64,000 nt of DNA, taken from assembly GCF_039839375.1 (NCBI RefSeq), contig NZ_JBDOQU010000014.1, positions 1 through 64,000 on the forward strand. The letters are read 5' to 3'. Numbering within the stretch: position 1 is the stretch's first letter; every line of letters starts with the position of its first letter. Positions 18,584-27,854 of this stretch are shown here, one piece after another. Origin of the DNA: JBDOQU01 sp039839375. GTDB lineage: Bacteria; Pseudomonadota; Alphaproteobacteria; DSM-16000; Inquilinaceae. A program made the translations under genes and the position numbers. A model generated the notes under the pieces. The model had not been told where the DNA came from, did no database searches, and saw only the letters and a list, made by a program, of their open reading frames with translations.

Positions 18584-20713
18584 ATGGCCACTGCCACTCA
18601 GAAGATCACCCTGTCGTCCTCGCGCGACATTCCCTTCAGCAAGCTGGTGCTCAGCCAGTCCAATGTCCGGCGCGTGAAGGCCGGCATCTCGGTCGAGGAA
18701 CTGGCCGAGTCCATCGTCCGCCGCGGCCTAATCCAGTCGCTGCATGTCCGGCCCGAACTTGATGCCGAAGGCAAGGAGACCGGCCTCTTCGAAGTCCCTG
18801 CCGGCGGCCGCCGCTACCGGGCGCTGGAACTGCTGGTCAAGCAGAAGCGCCTCAACAAGACCGCGCCGGTGCCCTGCATCGTCTCGGAAGCCGGAGACGA
18901 CATTCTGATCGACGAGGTCTCGCTCGCCGAGAACATCGAGCGCGCGCCGCTCCATCCTCTCGACCAGTTCCGCGCCTTCCACGCGCTTCGCGAAAAGGGC
19001 ATGAGCGAGGGAGAGATCGCCGCGGCGTTCTTCGTCGACGCCAAGGTGGTGAAGCAGCGTCTGCGCCTGGTCTCCGTCTCGCCCGCGCTGCTCGAGGTCT
19101 ATGCCGAGGACGGCATGACGCTCGAACAGCTAATGGCCTTCACCATCTCCGAGGACCACGCACGGCAGGAACAGGTCTGGGAGACGATCAAGGATAGCTG
19201 GCAGAAGGAGCCCTATACCATCCGGCGCCTCCTGACCGAAACCACGGTGCGCGCCTCCGATAAGCGGGCGCTCTTCGTCGGCATCGAGGCGTACGAGGCG
19301 GCGGGCGGCCATGTGCTGCGCGATCTCTTCCAGCAGGACGATGGCGGCTGGCTCCAGGATCCTGTGCTGCTCGACCGGCTGGCGGGCGAGAAGCTGAAGG
19401 TCGAGGCGGAGACGATCGCCGCCGAGGGCTGGAAGTGGATCGAGATCGCGGCGGATTTCCCCTATGGCCATACCAGCGGGATGCGGCGTCTGAGTGGCGC
19501 CACCGTCGACCTGACCGATGACGAACGCGCCGAGCGGGAGAAGCTGCGGGACGAGTTCGACGAGTTGGAGGCTCAGTATGCCGAGGCTGACGAACTGCCC
19601 GACGAGGTGGATGCACGGCTTGGTGAGATCGAAGAGGCGCTGGAGGCATGCGAAACCCGGCCGATGCGCTATGACGCGGACCAGATGGCCAAGGCCGGCG
19701 TTTTCGTCAGCATCCGCCACGACGGGCAGCTTGCCGTCGAGCGTGGCTATGTCCGTCCCGAAGACGAGGTGGTGGAAGGCCAGGAGGGCGATGATGCCGA
19801 TGGCACGTCTCCCGAAGGCGGCGAGGACGGTAACGTCCAGCGGGCCGTCATCACCGTCGGTGGCACCTCGGCGGAGACTGATGAGGAGGATGAGGTCGAA
19901 ACCATCCGGCCACTACCCGACCGCCTCGTCAGCGAGTTGACCGCACATCGCACCCTGGCGCTCCGGGATGCCGTGGCGACGAACCCGCATGTAGCGATAA
20001 CGGCTCTGCTGCATCGGCTGGTCACCGATTGCTTCCTGCCGCACTCCACCAGGGGGTGCATTGAGGCCCATGTCCGGGAGGTTCATTTCCCGGCGCAGGC
20101 AGAGGATCTGGGCGAGAGCGCTTCAGCCCTTTCTATCGCCGACCGGCACGAACGCTGGGGTGATCACATCCCGGCCGACGATGCGGCGCTCTGGGACTGG
20201 CTCGCCGATCAGGACGACGACACCCGCATGGAGCTGCTCGCCCATTGCGTCAGCTTCGGCGTCAACGCGCTGCACGAGAAGCCCAACCCCTTTAGCGGTA
20301 TGGGCGTCAGCCAACATGGTCTCGACGTGCGTCTGTCCCAGGCCGACCGGCTGGCGCGAGCGACCGGTCTCGACATGGTGGCCGTGGGCTGGCGGCCAAC
20401 CGTCTCCAACTATCTCGGCCGCGTGACCAAGCCCCGGATCATCGAGGCGGTGCGCGAAGGCGCCGGCGAACGGGCGGCTCAGCTCATCGATCACCTGAAG
20501 AAGGGCGATATGGCCAAGGAGGCCGAGCGGCTGCTGGCCGAAACCGGCTGGCTGCCGGAGCCGCTGCGTATGGTGGATCCCGATGCCGAGGTTGATGCGG
20601 CTACCGAGACCGAGACGGAGGCGGACGATCTGCCCGAGTTCCTCGCCGGGGATAGCGAGGACGACGATGTCACCGAGGACGAAGACACGCAGAGCATGGT
20701 CGCGGCGGAATGA
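18584..20713 (+). CDS. Large ParB/Srx-fold nuclease or partition-like protein
   Basis: This 709-residue protein has an N-terminal ParB domain: IPFSKLVLSQSNVRRV, then GLIQSLHVRPE, FEVPAGGRRYRALE and DEVSLAENIERAPLHPLDQFRAF. A KorB-like helix-turn-helix region follows. The C-terminal half is long and acidic, with an EDDD-rich tail. Proteins of this size are common on alphaproteobacterial plasmids and elements and differ from the ParB next to ParA. A role in DNA binding or element stability is inferred. The gene carries leader copy B. Confidence 0.85.
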   Translation: MATATQKITLSSSRDIPFSKLVLSQSNVRRVKAGISVEELAESIVRRGLIQSLHVRPELDAEGKETGLFEVPAGGRRYRALELLVKQKRLNKTAPVPCIVSEAGDDILIDEVSLAENIERAPLHPLDQFRAFHALREKGMSEGEIAAAFFVDAKVVKQRLRLVSVSPALLEVYAEDGMTLEQLMAFTISEDHARQEQVWETIKDSWQKEPYTIRRLLTETTVRASDKRALFVGIEAYEAAGGHVLRDLFQQDDGGWLQDPVLLDRLAGEKLKVEAETIAAEGWKWIEIAADFPYGHTSGMRRLSGATVDLTDDERAEREKLRDEFDELEAQYAEADELPDEVDARLGEIEEALEACETRPMRYDADQMAKAGVFVSIRHDGQLAVERGYVRPEDEVVEGQEGDDADGTSPEGGEDGNVQRAVITVGGTSAETDEEDEVETIRPLPDRLVSELTAHRTLALRDAVATNPHVAITALLHRLVTDCFLPHSTRGCIEAHVREVHFPAQAEDLGESASALSIADRHERWGDHIPADDAALWDWLADQDDDTRMELLAHCVSFGVNALHEKPNPFSGMGVSQHGLDVRLSQADRLARATGLDMVAVGWRPTVSNYLGRVTKPRIIEAVREGAGERAAQLIDHLKKGDMAKEAERLLAETGWLPEPLRMVDPDAEVDAATETETEADDLPEFLAGDSEDDDVTEDEDTQSMVAAE

Positions 20714-20772
20714 CGTCCACGCGGAGTGGCCAGCGTCGCCCCGCATTTTTTCCTCAACTTCAGGAGGCCAAC

Positions 20773-20994
20773 ATGACCCTGAAACGCGACACGCCGAACC
20801 GGCGCATCGTCTTTTCCTATCTCGTCCCGGTTCATGTCGAGGTCGAGGACGGCATCGTCGCCGATGTCGTCGTCATCGACGAAACCCCGATCCGCGATCC
20901 CACGCTGATCGAAGGTGACGGTGACCTGTTTGCCCAGGCCGTAACCGACGCCAATGACGGACAGGCATGGCCGTCCTGGCGCTTCGGCTACTGA
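20773..20994 (+). CDS. Small unknown protein
   Basis: This is a 73-residue protein, MTLKRDTPNRRIVFSYLVPV...WPSWRFGY. ATG at 20773 has a perfect AGGAGG site at 20762-20767, which favours this start over a longer frame. I do not recognise the family. It sits in the series of small accessory genes between the ParB-like and helicase genes. Confidence 0.65.
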   Translation: MTLKRDTPNRRIVFSYLVPVHVEVEDGIVADVVVIDETPIRDPTLIEGDGDLFAQAVTDANDGQAWPSWRFGY

Positions 20995-21017
20995 TCCCAT
21001 TTCCGTTTCCGCAACTC

Positions 21018-21047
21018 GCCCGGTCCCTGTGACCGGGCTTTTTCTTT
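21018..21047 (+). terminator. Hairpin with T tract between small genes
   Basis: GCCCGGTC (21018-21025) and GACCGGGC (21031-21038) form a perfect eight-base stem followed by TTTTTCTTT. It ends the preceding small gene. The next gene's GGAG ribosome site begins within two bases of the T run, so the hairpin could also influence its expression. Confidence 0.65.
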
Positions 21048-21058
21048 GGAGATACCTC

Positions 21059-21358
21059 ATGCCGGCAAACCTAGACATCGACCAGATACTCAGGGAGGAC
21101 CGTGCCAACCCGCCATCCGAACGCACGCTGCCCTGGGAGGAAACGCGCGACGGCGTCATGGTGGTCGTGGAACCGAAGCCGCATTGGGCGGAAGACAGGC
21201 GCGCCTTCCGTCTACGCGAATACTGCCGCTATGCCGATTGGGCCGCATACGGCAGTCGTGCCCGGTTCTACGGTCATATCGACACCTGTGGCGATGACGT
21301 GATGATGAAGGCCCGCGTCATGATCGCCCGCGAAATCGCCGATGGGCTTTGGGGCTGA
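21059..21358 (+). CDS. Small unknown protein
   Basis: This is a 99-residue protein starting MPANLDIDQILREDRANPPSE. ATG at 21059 has TTGGAG upstream. The central region EYCRYADWAAYGSRARFYGH and the C-terminal helix are conserved-looking, but I do not recognise a family. It follows the terminator-like hairpin at 21018-21047. Confidence 0.6.
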   Translation: MPANLDIDQILREDRANPPSERTLPWEETRDGVMVVVEPKPHWAEDRRAFRLREYCRYADWAAYGSRARFYGHIDTCGDDVMMKARVMIAREIADGLWG

Positions 21359-21774
21359 AGGTCAGTCGAGGCGGTCCGGCTCCATGCGGATGACCTAGCA
21401 TCGAACGATATGGGTCCAGTTCCAGCTTCACCATGATGCCGCTAAACTTGTCGGGGGTAGCGGGTTCCAATCCGACCTGAGCGAACACACTCCTGATGCC
21501 AGCATAGCGACAGGCTGGCGCGGTGAAGCATCTGCGACGGGATATCCGGCACCTGCCAGAGGCAAAGCACCACCCCCGCTTCCATTCGCAAACCTTGGTC
21601 TGATCCGTCTCTTGGGCATTCAACCCCGGAGGGGTCGGCTTACGCACGCGTGCCGCCCTCGCGGATTCGGGACAAGCCCGAACGCACGAGGGTGAGTGCA
21701 GGTCCGGTCAGACACTTCGGGCGCCTGTCGCGCGGGGGATGGTCCCCCGCCTCCAGAGACAGGAGCCAATCCCG
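21359..21774. other. Gene-poor region with an antisense gene fragment
   Basis: No convincing gene starts here. On the minus strand 21408-21440 resembles the end of the small gene at 21775-21939: both encode MV(K/E)LELDP. This suggests an inverted, decayed duplicate. A hairpin GCGGGGGA/TCCCCCGC lies near 21731-21750 just before the next gene. Confidence 0.4.
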
Positions 21775-21939
21775 ATGTCCTATGCAGATGCCACCGCCTT
21801 CGCCGCCAGTCTCGCCGCCACGCTGATGGTCTCGATCGTCGTGTTCCAGGCCGGGGACGGAACCCACGGCGCCATGCCCGCCAACGAGTTCGATGGCGAC
21901 GACGATATGGTGGAGTTGGAACTGGACCCATGGGCCTGA
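21775..21939 (+). CDS. Small unknown protein with one hydrophobic segment
   Basis: This is a 54-residue protein with a hydrophobic stretch at residues 6-25 (ATAFAASLAATLMVSIVVF) and an acidic tail, DGDDDMVELELDP. The ATG is preceded by AGGAG. It could be a single-span membrane peptide. I do not recognise it. Confidence 0.5.
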   Translation: MSYADATAFAASLAATLMVSIVVFQAGDGTHGAMPANEFDGDDDMVELELDPWA

Positions 21940-22053
21940 GGCGCGAAAGCGCCTCATCCCCCACGGCCCGGCGCGCGGCAAACCCGCGACCGGGCCTTCA
22001 GCGCTGCGAGGAGGCCCATCGCCGGCAGCGGAACCGGGGCGTGCCCCGGTCAG

Positions 22054-22136
22054 AGAGGAAGAGTTCGGCCGTTCGGTCGTGACGGGTTGGTTGCCGGAGG
22101 GAGAGGCTCACCGGCGCCCGTCATGGAGCGATCCCG
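22054..22136 (+). promoter_or_regulatory. Conserved structured leader, copy C
   Basis: AGAGGAAGAG (22054-22063), outer stem GACGG (22081-22085) with CCGTC (22118-22122), inner stem GCCGG (22093-22097) with CCGGC (22111-22115), and GGAG (22125-22128) match copy B closely. An ACCGGGGC/GCCCCGGT hairpin directly upstream (about 22033-22050) may be a terminator. Confidence 0.55.
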
Positions 22137-22685
22137 ATGACCTTTTCCCACCCTGACGCCTTCCGCCCGATTGGTCAGATTCTTGCGACCGAAATGCTGC
22201 CCGCGCTGCACCGCGCCCAGAAGCTGCCGTTGCGCATCTCCTGCATCGGTACAGCCAGCTACGTGGGTGGTGACGAGGCCGGCAGTTTCGACCGCACTAT
22301 TGTGCTTGAAGAATGCCCGACGCCAGAAGAGGCCATGCGTGTCGCATCGCTGCGCCTGTCTCGGGGCGACATCTGCACCGGGCCGGGCAGCTTTCCGCAT
22401 TTCCGCCCGCGCATCATGCTCATCCAGGATCGTGATCACGGCCTAGTCCTCTCAGGCGCCGTCCGTGCCGGTGTCATCTTCTGGCAGCAACCCGTCGCCA
22501 CCGACGCCGAAGCTCGCCGGGTCGTGACCGAGGCCAGCGCTCTGCGCGGAATGGCCTTCCGCACACCCGACCCCGCCGAGGCCCGCACCCTGCGCTATCG
22601 CGCTGCCACGCTTGAAACCAGGCTGGTCGATCCATTCTGGCGCGAGACCGCCGCCGAGCTGCTGCGCCTGCCACAGGCGGCCTGA
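22137..22685 (+). CDS. Unknown accessory protein
   Basis: This is a 182-residue protein starting MTFSHPDAFRPIGQILATEM. It has no signal peptide or obvious motif. A mixed alpha/beta composition and SRGDICTGPGSFPHF are visible. It carries leader copy C, which links its expression to the ArdC-like, ParB-like and helicase genes. Confidence 0.65.
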   Translation: MTFSHPDAFRPIGQILATEMLPALHRAQKLPLRISCIGTASYVGGDEAGSFDRTIVLEECPTPEEAMRVASLRLSRGDICTGPGSFPHFRPRIMLIQDRDHGLVLSGAVRAGVIFWQQPVATDAEARRVVTEASALRGMAFRTPDPAEARTLRYRAATLETRLVDPFWRETAAELLRLPQAA

Positions 22686-22751
22686 TCTCTCGCCAACTTT
22701 TCATCCATCTCGCCCGGTCACGCGCCGGGCCTGCCATGCCCGGAGATTTCC

Positions 22752-23396
22752 ATGCCTGACATCATTGAAACCACCGTCTACCGCCTTGACGAACTCTCAG
22801 ATGCGGCGAAAGAGAAAGCCCGCGCCTGGTATCGCGAGGGCGGCTTCGACTACGACTGGTACAGTGCGGTCTATGAGGATTTCCAGCGCATCGCGGAGAT
22901 CCTCGGCCTGGACTTCAAAACCCGCCCCGTCCAGCTCATGGGCGGCGGCACCCGCCACGAGCCCTGCATCTGGTTCCGAGGCTTATGGAGCCAGGGCGAC
23001 GGCGCTTGTTTCGAAACCCGGTATTCCTACCAGAAAGGTGCGAACCGCCGGATCAGGGAATACGCGCCGCAGGACACCGAACTGCACTGCATCGCCGATG
23101 CCTTGCAGGCGATCCAGCGACGCAATTTCTACCAGCTTCGCGCCGAGGCCAGCCATCGCAGTCACTATTATCACGAATATTGCATGGCGATCTCGGTCGA
23201 GCGCGACAGTCCGACATATCAGGACATGACGGCAGACGCCAAGGATACCGTTGTCGAGGCGCTGCGCGATCTCGCGCGCTTGCTCTATCGCCAGCTTGAG
23301 CGCGAATACGACTACCTGTCTTCGGACGAGGCGGTGGATGAAACCATCATCGCCAACGACTATACCTTTACCGGGTCCGGTCGCCGCTTCGGGTGA
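22752..23396 (+). CDS. Unknown accessory protein (antitoxin-annotated type)
   Basis: This 214-residue protein begins IETTVYRLDELSDAAKEKARAWYRE and has many tyrosines. Similar proteins on plasmids and elements are sometimes labelled as antitoxins of stability systems, but I see no toxin partner. ATG at 22752 follows GGAG. A GCCCGG/CCGGGC hairpin (22712-22730) lies just upstream and a strong terminator just downstream. Confidence 0.6.
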   Translation: MPDIIETTVYRLDELSDAAKEKARAWYREGGFDYDWYSAVYEDFQRIAEILGLDFKTRPVQLMGGGTRHEPCIWFRGLWSQGDGACFETRYSYQKGANRRIREYAPQDTELHCIADALQAIQRRNFYQLRAEASHRSHYYHEYCMAISVERDSPTYQDMTADAKDTVVEALRDLARLLYRQLEREYDYLSSDEAVDETIIANDYTFTGSGRRFG

Positions 23397-23400
23397 TCGG

Positions 23401-23434
23401 AAAGCGCCCCACCGTCAGGTCGGGGCGCTTTATT
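23401..23434 (+). terminator. Rho-independent terminator
   Basis: AAAGCGCCCC (23401-23410) and GGGGCGCTTT (23422-23431) form a perfect ten-base stem that ends in a short T and A run. It separates the unknown gene from leader copy D. Confidence 0.75.
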
Positions 23435-23449
23435 CATGTCGCCATATCC

Positions 23450-23543
23450 AGAGGAAGAGGCCCGCCGGGACGAGGTGAGTCCGGGCGGTTGAGAGAGAGC
23501 GCCGTCCAGGCTTGTCCGTTCCCGCTCTCCCGAGGTTCCCGAC
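23450..23543 (+). promoter_or_regulatory. Structured leader, divergent copy D
   Basis: AGAGGAAGAG (23450-23459) is shared with the other leaders, but the downstream part has changed. Instead of the nested GACGG stem there is a GAGAGCG/CGCTCTC stem (about 23494-23529) before the CGAGG ribosome site. It precedes the helicase gene. Confidence 0.4.
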
Positions 23544-26500
23544 ATGAACATCGTGTCTCCCGTGGCCGAGCCGGCCACGCCGCTAGCGGCTGCGCCCGCG
23601 ATCCTCGCTGCGGCCAATCTCCTGCTTCCCCATCTCGAACGCGGCCAGCGCGTCGATACCGCGACTCTGCGCGGTGCGATGGAGACCGCCTTCGGCGTTT
23701 CCGATGCGACCGGCGCATGGGACTGGAAGCTGGCCTATGAGGCTTGCGAGGTCGCCACGGTCCTCTTCCTGCGCAAATACGGAAAGGCGCTTTTCCGTAA
23801 AGCCGTATCTCCAACTACACGGCTCGATCCGTTGGCGAAGATCGCGGGATTGCTGCCGACGCAAACCCGGCGCTCCGAGGAAAGCCAGAGCTTCCAGCAA
23901 TTCAGCACGCCGATCCCGATGGGCCTCGCGGCTTTGTCGGCGGCTGCGATCATGCCGGACGATGTGGTGCTGGAACCCTCGGCCGGCACCGGCCTCATGG
24001 CGATACTGGCGCAGATCGCCGGCAGCTCGCTGATCCTCAACGAATTGGCTGAGACCCGCGCCGATCTTCTATCCTCCCTCTTTCCGGCCTTTACCGTCAC
24101 CAAGTTCGACGCCGCGCAGATCGACGACCATCTGGCGCCGGGTACTGTCCCGTCTGTGGTGCTGATGAACCCGCCATTCTCGGTCATGGCCAATATCAGC
24201 GGCCGTGCCGCCGATGCCGCATACCGACATGTCGCCTCGGCGCTGACCCGTCTTACTCCCGGCGGGCGGTTGGTCACGATCACCGGGGCCAACTTCGGTC
24301 CCGAGACCCTGGCCTGGCGCGATGCCTTCATCCGCTTGCAGGAACGCGGGCGCGTGATCTTCACCGCCGCCGTCGATGGCGCGGTCTATGCGAAACACGG
24401 CACCGCCATCGACACGCGGCTGACCGTCATCGACAAGCTGCCCGCCGATGATCCGCCCGTCTTCCCGGCATCGCCGGGCATCGCACCCGATGTCGCCACG
24501 CTGCTGGGGTGGATAGAGGCACAGGTGCCGCCGCGTCTCCCGGTGTCTCTGCCGAAGGAACCAAGCTCCGTTCCGGCGACTGCGCCGAAGACGGTGCGCG
24601 GCTATCTCGCCCGGGCGGTTACCACGCGGCCGGTTGCGGCTCCGGACAGTGACCCCGATGGCGTGGAACTGGCTTACGAGACGGTGGACTGGACGCCGCC
24701 CGAGGGCGCGCGCCTCTCGGATGCGATCTACGAGGAGTATGCGCTGCAATCGCTGCGCATTCCGGGCGCTAAGCCGCATCCGACGAAGCTGGTGCAATCC
24801 GCCGCCATGGCCTCGGTCGCGCCGCCCAAGCCCTCCTACCGACCCATGCTACCCGCCGACATCCGCGAGCGCCTGTCGGACGCCCAGATTGAGACGGTGA
24901 TCTATGCCGGGGAAGCCCATGCCGATCACCTCGCCGGCGCATGGACCGTGGACGAGCATTTCGACAATGTGAGTGTTGCACCCGAAGATGCGGCAGGCGC
25001 TGCCCGGTTCCGTCGGGGATTCATGCTCGGTGACGGCACCGGCGCGGGCAAGGGCCGCCAATCGGCCGGGATCATCCTCGACAACTGGCTGCGCGGACGC
25101 CGCAAGGCGGTCTGGATCTCCAAATCCGACAAGCTGATCGAGGATGCGCAACGCGACTGGTCGGCGCTTGGCATGGAGCGACTGCTGGTCACGCCGTTGT
25201 CGCGCTTCCCTCAGGGCAAGCCGATTACGCTCACGGAAGGCATCCTTTTTACCACCTATGCCACGCTACGCTCCGATGACTGTGGCGAGAAGGTTTCGCG
25301 CGTCAAACAGATCGTCGATTGGTTGGGCAAGGACTTCGATGGGGTCATCATCTTCGATGAGAGCCACGCGATGCAGAATGCCGGTGGCGGCAAGGGGGAC
25401 CGCGGCGATATCGCCGCCTCGCAACAGGGACGTGCGGGCCTGCGACTCCAGCACGCTCTGCCGGACGCGCGCGTGGTCTATGTCTCGGCGACCGGGGCGA
25501 CCACGGTTCACAATCTCGCCTATGCCCAGCGGCTCGGCCTCTGGGGCGGCGAGGATTTCCCTTTCCAGACCCGCGCCGAGTTCGTCGAGGCAATCGAGGC
25601 CGGCGGCGTGGCGGCCATGGAGGTGCTGGCCCGCGATCTGCGTTCCCTCGGTCTCTATACCGCGCGCTCGCTCTCCTATGATGGCGTCGAATATGAACTG
25701 GTCGAGCATCCGCTCAGCGACGAGCAGCGCCGCATCTACGATGCTTACGCGGCCGCGTTCGCCGTGATCCATGGGAACCTGGACGCGGCAATGGAGGCCG
25801 CCAATATCACTGGCAGCGAGGGCACGCTGAACCGGCAGGCCAAATCCGCGGCCCACTCCGCCTTCGAGAGTACCAAGCAGCGCTTCTTCGGCCACCTGCT
25901 GACCAGTATGAAGACGCCGACCCTGATCCGGTCCATCGACGCTGATCTGGAGGCGGGCCACGCCGCCGTGATCCAGATCGTTTCCACCGGTGAGGCGCTA
26001 ATGGAGCGCCGGCTCGCCGAGATCCCGACCGACGAATGGAACGATATTTCCGTCGATGTCACGCCGAGGGAGTATGTAGGCTCGTATTTGCAGCATTCCT
26101 TCCCGGTGCAGCTCTACGAGCCTTTCACCGATGGCGAGGGCAACCTGTCGTCACGGCCGGTTTTCCGGGACGGTCAACCGGTCGAAAGCCGCGAAGCCGT
26201 GGCGCGGCGCGACGAAATGCTCGAACAGCTCGGCTCGCTGCCGCCGGTTCCGGGGGCGCTCGACCAGATCGTGCAGCGCTTCGGCACCGATCTGGTGGCA
26301 GAGGTCACGGGTCGCTCGCGCCGTATCGTACGCAAAAGTGATCGGCTTGCGGTCGAGAACCGCGCGCCCTCGGCAAATCTCGCCGAGACCTCGGCCTTTA
26401 TGGACAACCAGAAGCGCATCCTGATCTTCTCGGATGCGGGTGGAACCGGGCGCAGTTATCATGCAGACCTCTCGGCGCGGAACCAGCGCCTGCGGGTGCA

Positions 26501-27854
26501 TTACCTGCTGGAACCCGGCTGGAAAGCCGATGCCGCCATTCAGGGGCTCGGGCGCACCAACCGCACCAATCAGGCGCAGCCGCCGCTGTTCCGACCCATC
26601 GCCACGGATGTGAAGGCCGAGAAACGGTTTCTTTCGACCATCGCCCGCCGCCTCGATACGTTGGGCGCGATCACGCGCGGCCAGCGCCAGACCGGCGGTC
26701 AGGGCCTGTTTCGGCCCGAGGACAATCTTGAGTCGAGCTATGCCCGCGATGCGCTGCGCCAGCTCTATTTGCTGATCGTGCGCGGCAAGGTCGAGGGATG
26801 TTCGCTCGAGCGGTTTGAATCCGCCACCGGCCTGAAGCTGATGGACAGCAATGGTGTGAAGGACGATCTGCCGCCGATCACCACCTTCCTCAATCGCCTC
26901 CTGGCGCTGACCATCGAGCTTCAAGGCATCCTGTTCTCGGCCTTCGAGCACTTGCTGGAAGCCCGGATCGACGGGGCGATTGCGTCGGGCTCCTATGACA
27001 TGGGCCTGGAAACGCTCAGGGCCGAAAGCTTCATCGTCACCGATCGTCAGGTGATCCACACCCATCCGGGCACCGGCGCGGAAACGCGGCTGCTGACCCT
27101 CACCGAGCGCAGGCGCAACCAGCCGGTGACGCTGGATGCCGCGCTGGTGGAACTCGACGATCCGCGCGCAAAGCTGCTGGTCAATGAGCGGTCCGGTCGG
27201 GCGGCGGTGCAGATCCCGACCACCAGCATCATGCTGGACGATGGTGAGATCGAACGGCGCATCCGGCTGATCCGCCCGATGGAGGCCCAGAACATGCCCG
27301 TCCGCATAATGGACGAGACCCATTGGGTCGAGGCTGATCGCGCCGCGTTCGCCTCGGCCTGGACGGCGGAACTGGTTGAAGTGCCGGAGTTCACTGACAG
27401 CATCCTGCATATGGTGACGGGGTTGCTCCTGCCGATCTGGAAGCGCCTGCCGCAGGAGTCGTCCCGCGTCTATCGGCTCCAGACCGATGAAGGCGAACGG
27501 ATCATCGGTCGCCGCGTCTCGCCCGCATGGGCGGACAATGCCTCGGCCAGTGGGGGCACCGCCAGCATTGCGCCGGACGCCGCCTATGCCGCGCTGCTCG
27601 AAGGCCGGACGATCCTCGATCTCGCCGAGGGGCTGCAATTGCGCCGCTCCCGCGTCATGGGCGCAAACCGGATCGAGCTTTCCGGGTTTTCCGACACGAT
27701 GCGCGATCGGCTTCGCGCCTATGGGCTCTTCAGCGAGATCATCTCGTGGAAGCTGCGCTTCTTCGTGCCGGTGGGGGCATCCGGGCCGGAGATTACGGCC
27801 AAGCTCCTCGACCGTTTCCCGGTCGAGCGCATCGGTGAGCGGGAGGCAGCGTAA
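23544..27854 (+). CDS. Methyltransferase fused to strawberry-notch helicase
   Basis: This is a 1436-residue fusion. The N-terminal part has the adenine-methyltransferase motifs LEPSAGTGLMAIL and LMNPPFSVM (about residue 209). The central part is a superfamily 2 NTPase of the strawberry-notch type, with GDGTGAGKGRQSAG (about 496), VIIFDESHAMQN (about 605) and the C-terminal GLGRTNRTNQAQ region. These proteins are common on large alphaproteobacterial plasmids and phages, but their action is not established. Combined DNA recognition or methylation with remodelling or anti-restriction is inferred. It overlaps the next gene by one base (TAATG). Confidence 0.85.
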   Translation: MNIVSPVAEPATPLAAAPAILAAANLLLPHLERGQRVDTATLRGAMETAFGVSDATGAWDWKLAYEACEVATVLFLRKYGKALFRKAVSPTTRLDPLAKIAGLLPTQTRRSEESQSFQQFSTPIPMGLAALSAAAIMPDDVVLEPSAGTGLMAILAQIAGSSLILNELAETRADLLSSLFPAFTVTKFDAAQIDDHLAPGTVPSVVLMNPPFSVMANISGRAADAAYRHVASALTRLTPGGRLVTITGANFGPETLAWRDAFIRLQERGRVIFTAAVDGAVYAKHGTAIDTRLTVIDKLPADDPPVFPASPGIAPDVATLLGWIEAQVPPRLPVSLPKEPSSVPATAPKTVRGYLARAVTTRPVAAPDSDPDGVELAYETVDWTPPEGARLSDAIYEEYALQSLRIPGAKPHPTKLVQSAAMASVAPPKPSYRPMLPADIRERLSDAQIETVIYAGEAHADHLAGAWTVDEHFDNVSVAPEDAAGAARFRRGFMLGDGTGAGKGRQSAGIILDNWLRGRRKAVWISKSDKLIEDAQRDWSALGMERLLVTPLSRFPQGKPITLTEGILFTTYATLRSDDCGEKVSRVKQIVDWLGKDFDGVIIFDESHAMQNAGGGKGDRGDIAASQQGRAGLRLQHALPDARVVYVSATGATTVHNLAYAQRLGLWGGEDFPFQTRAEFVEAIEAGGVAAMEVLARDLRSLGLYTARSLSYDGVEYELVEHPLSDEQRRIYDAYAAAFAVIHGNLDAAMEAANITGSEGTLNRQAKSAAHSAFESTKQRFFGHLLTSMKTPTLIRSIDADLEAGHAAVIQIVSTGEALMERRLAEIPTDEWNDISVDVTPREYVGSYLQHSFPVQLYEPFTDGEGNLSSRPVFRDGQPVESREAVARRDEMLEQLGSLPPVPGALDQIVQRFGTDLVAEVTGRSRRIVRKSDRLAVENRAPSANLAETSAFMDNQKRILIFSDAGGTGRSYHADLSARNQRLRVHYLLEPGWKADAAIQGLGRTNRTNQAQPPLFRPIATDVKAEKRFLSTIARRLDTLGAITRGQRQTGGQGLFRPEDNLESSYARDALRQLYLLIVRGKVEGCSLERFESATGLKLMDSNGVKDDLPPITTFLNRLLALTIELQGILFSAFEHLLEARIDGAIASGSYDMGLETLRAESFIVTDRQVIHTHPGTGAETRLLTLTERRRNQPVTLDAALVELDDPRAKLLVNERSGRAAVQIPTTSIMLDDGEIERRIRLIRPMEAQNMPVRIMDETHWVEADRAAFASAWTAELVEVPEFTDSILHMVTGLLLPIWKRLPQESSRVYRLQTDEGERIIGRRVSPAWADNASASGGTASIAPDAAYAALLEGRTILDLAEGLQLRRSRVMGANRIELSGFSDTMRDRLRAYGLFSEIISWKLRFFVPVGASGPEITAKLLDRFPVERIGEREAA

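Noticed and set aside
26151..27638. Open frame of 495 codons on the minus strand
   Set aside because: It lies entirely antisense to the strawberry-notch helicase; high GC keeps such frames open.
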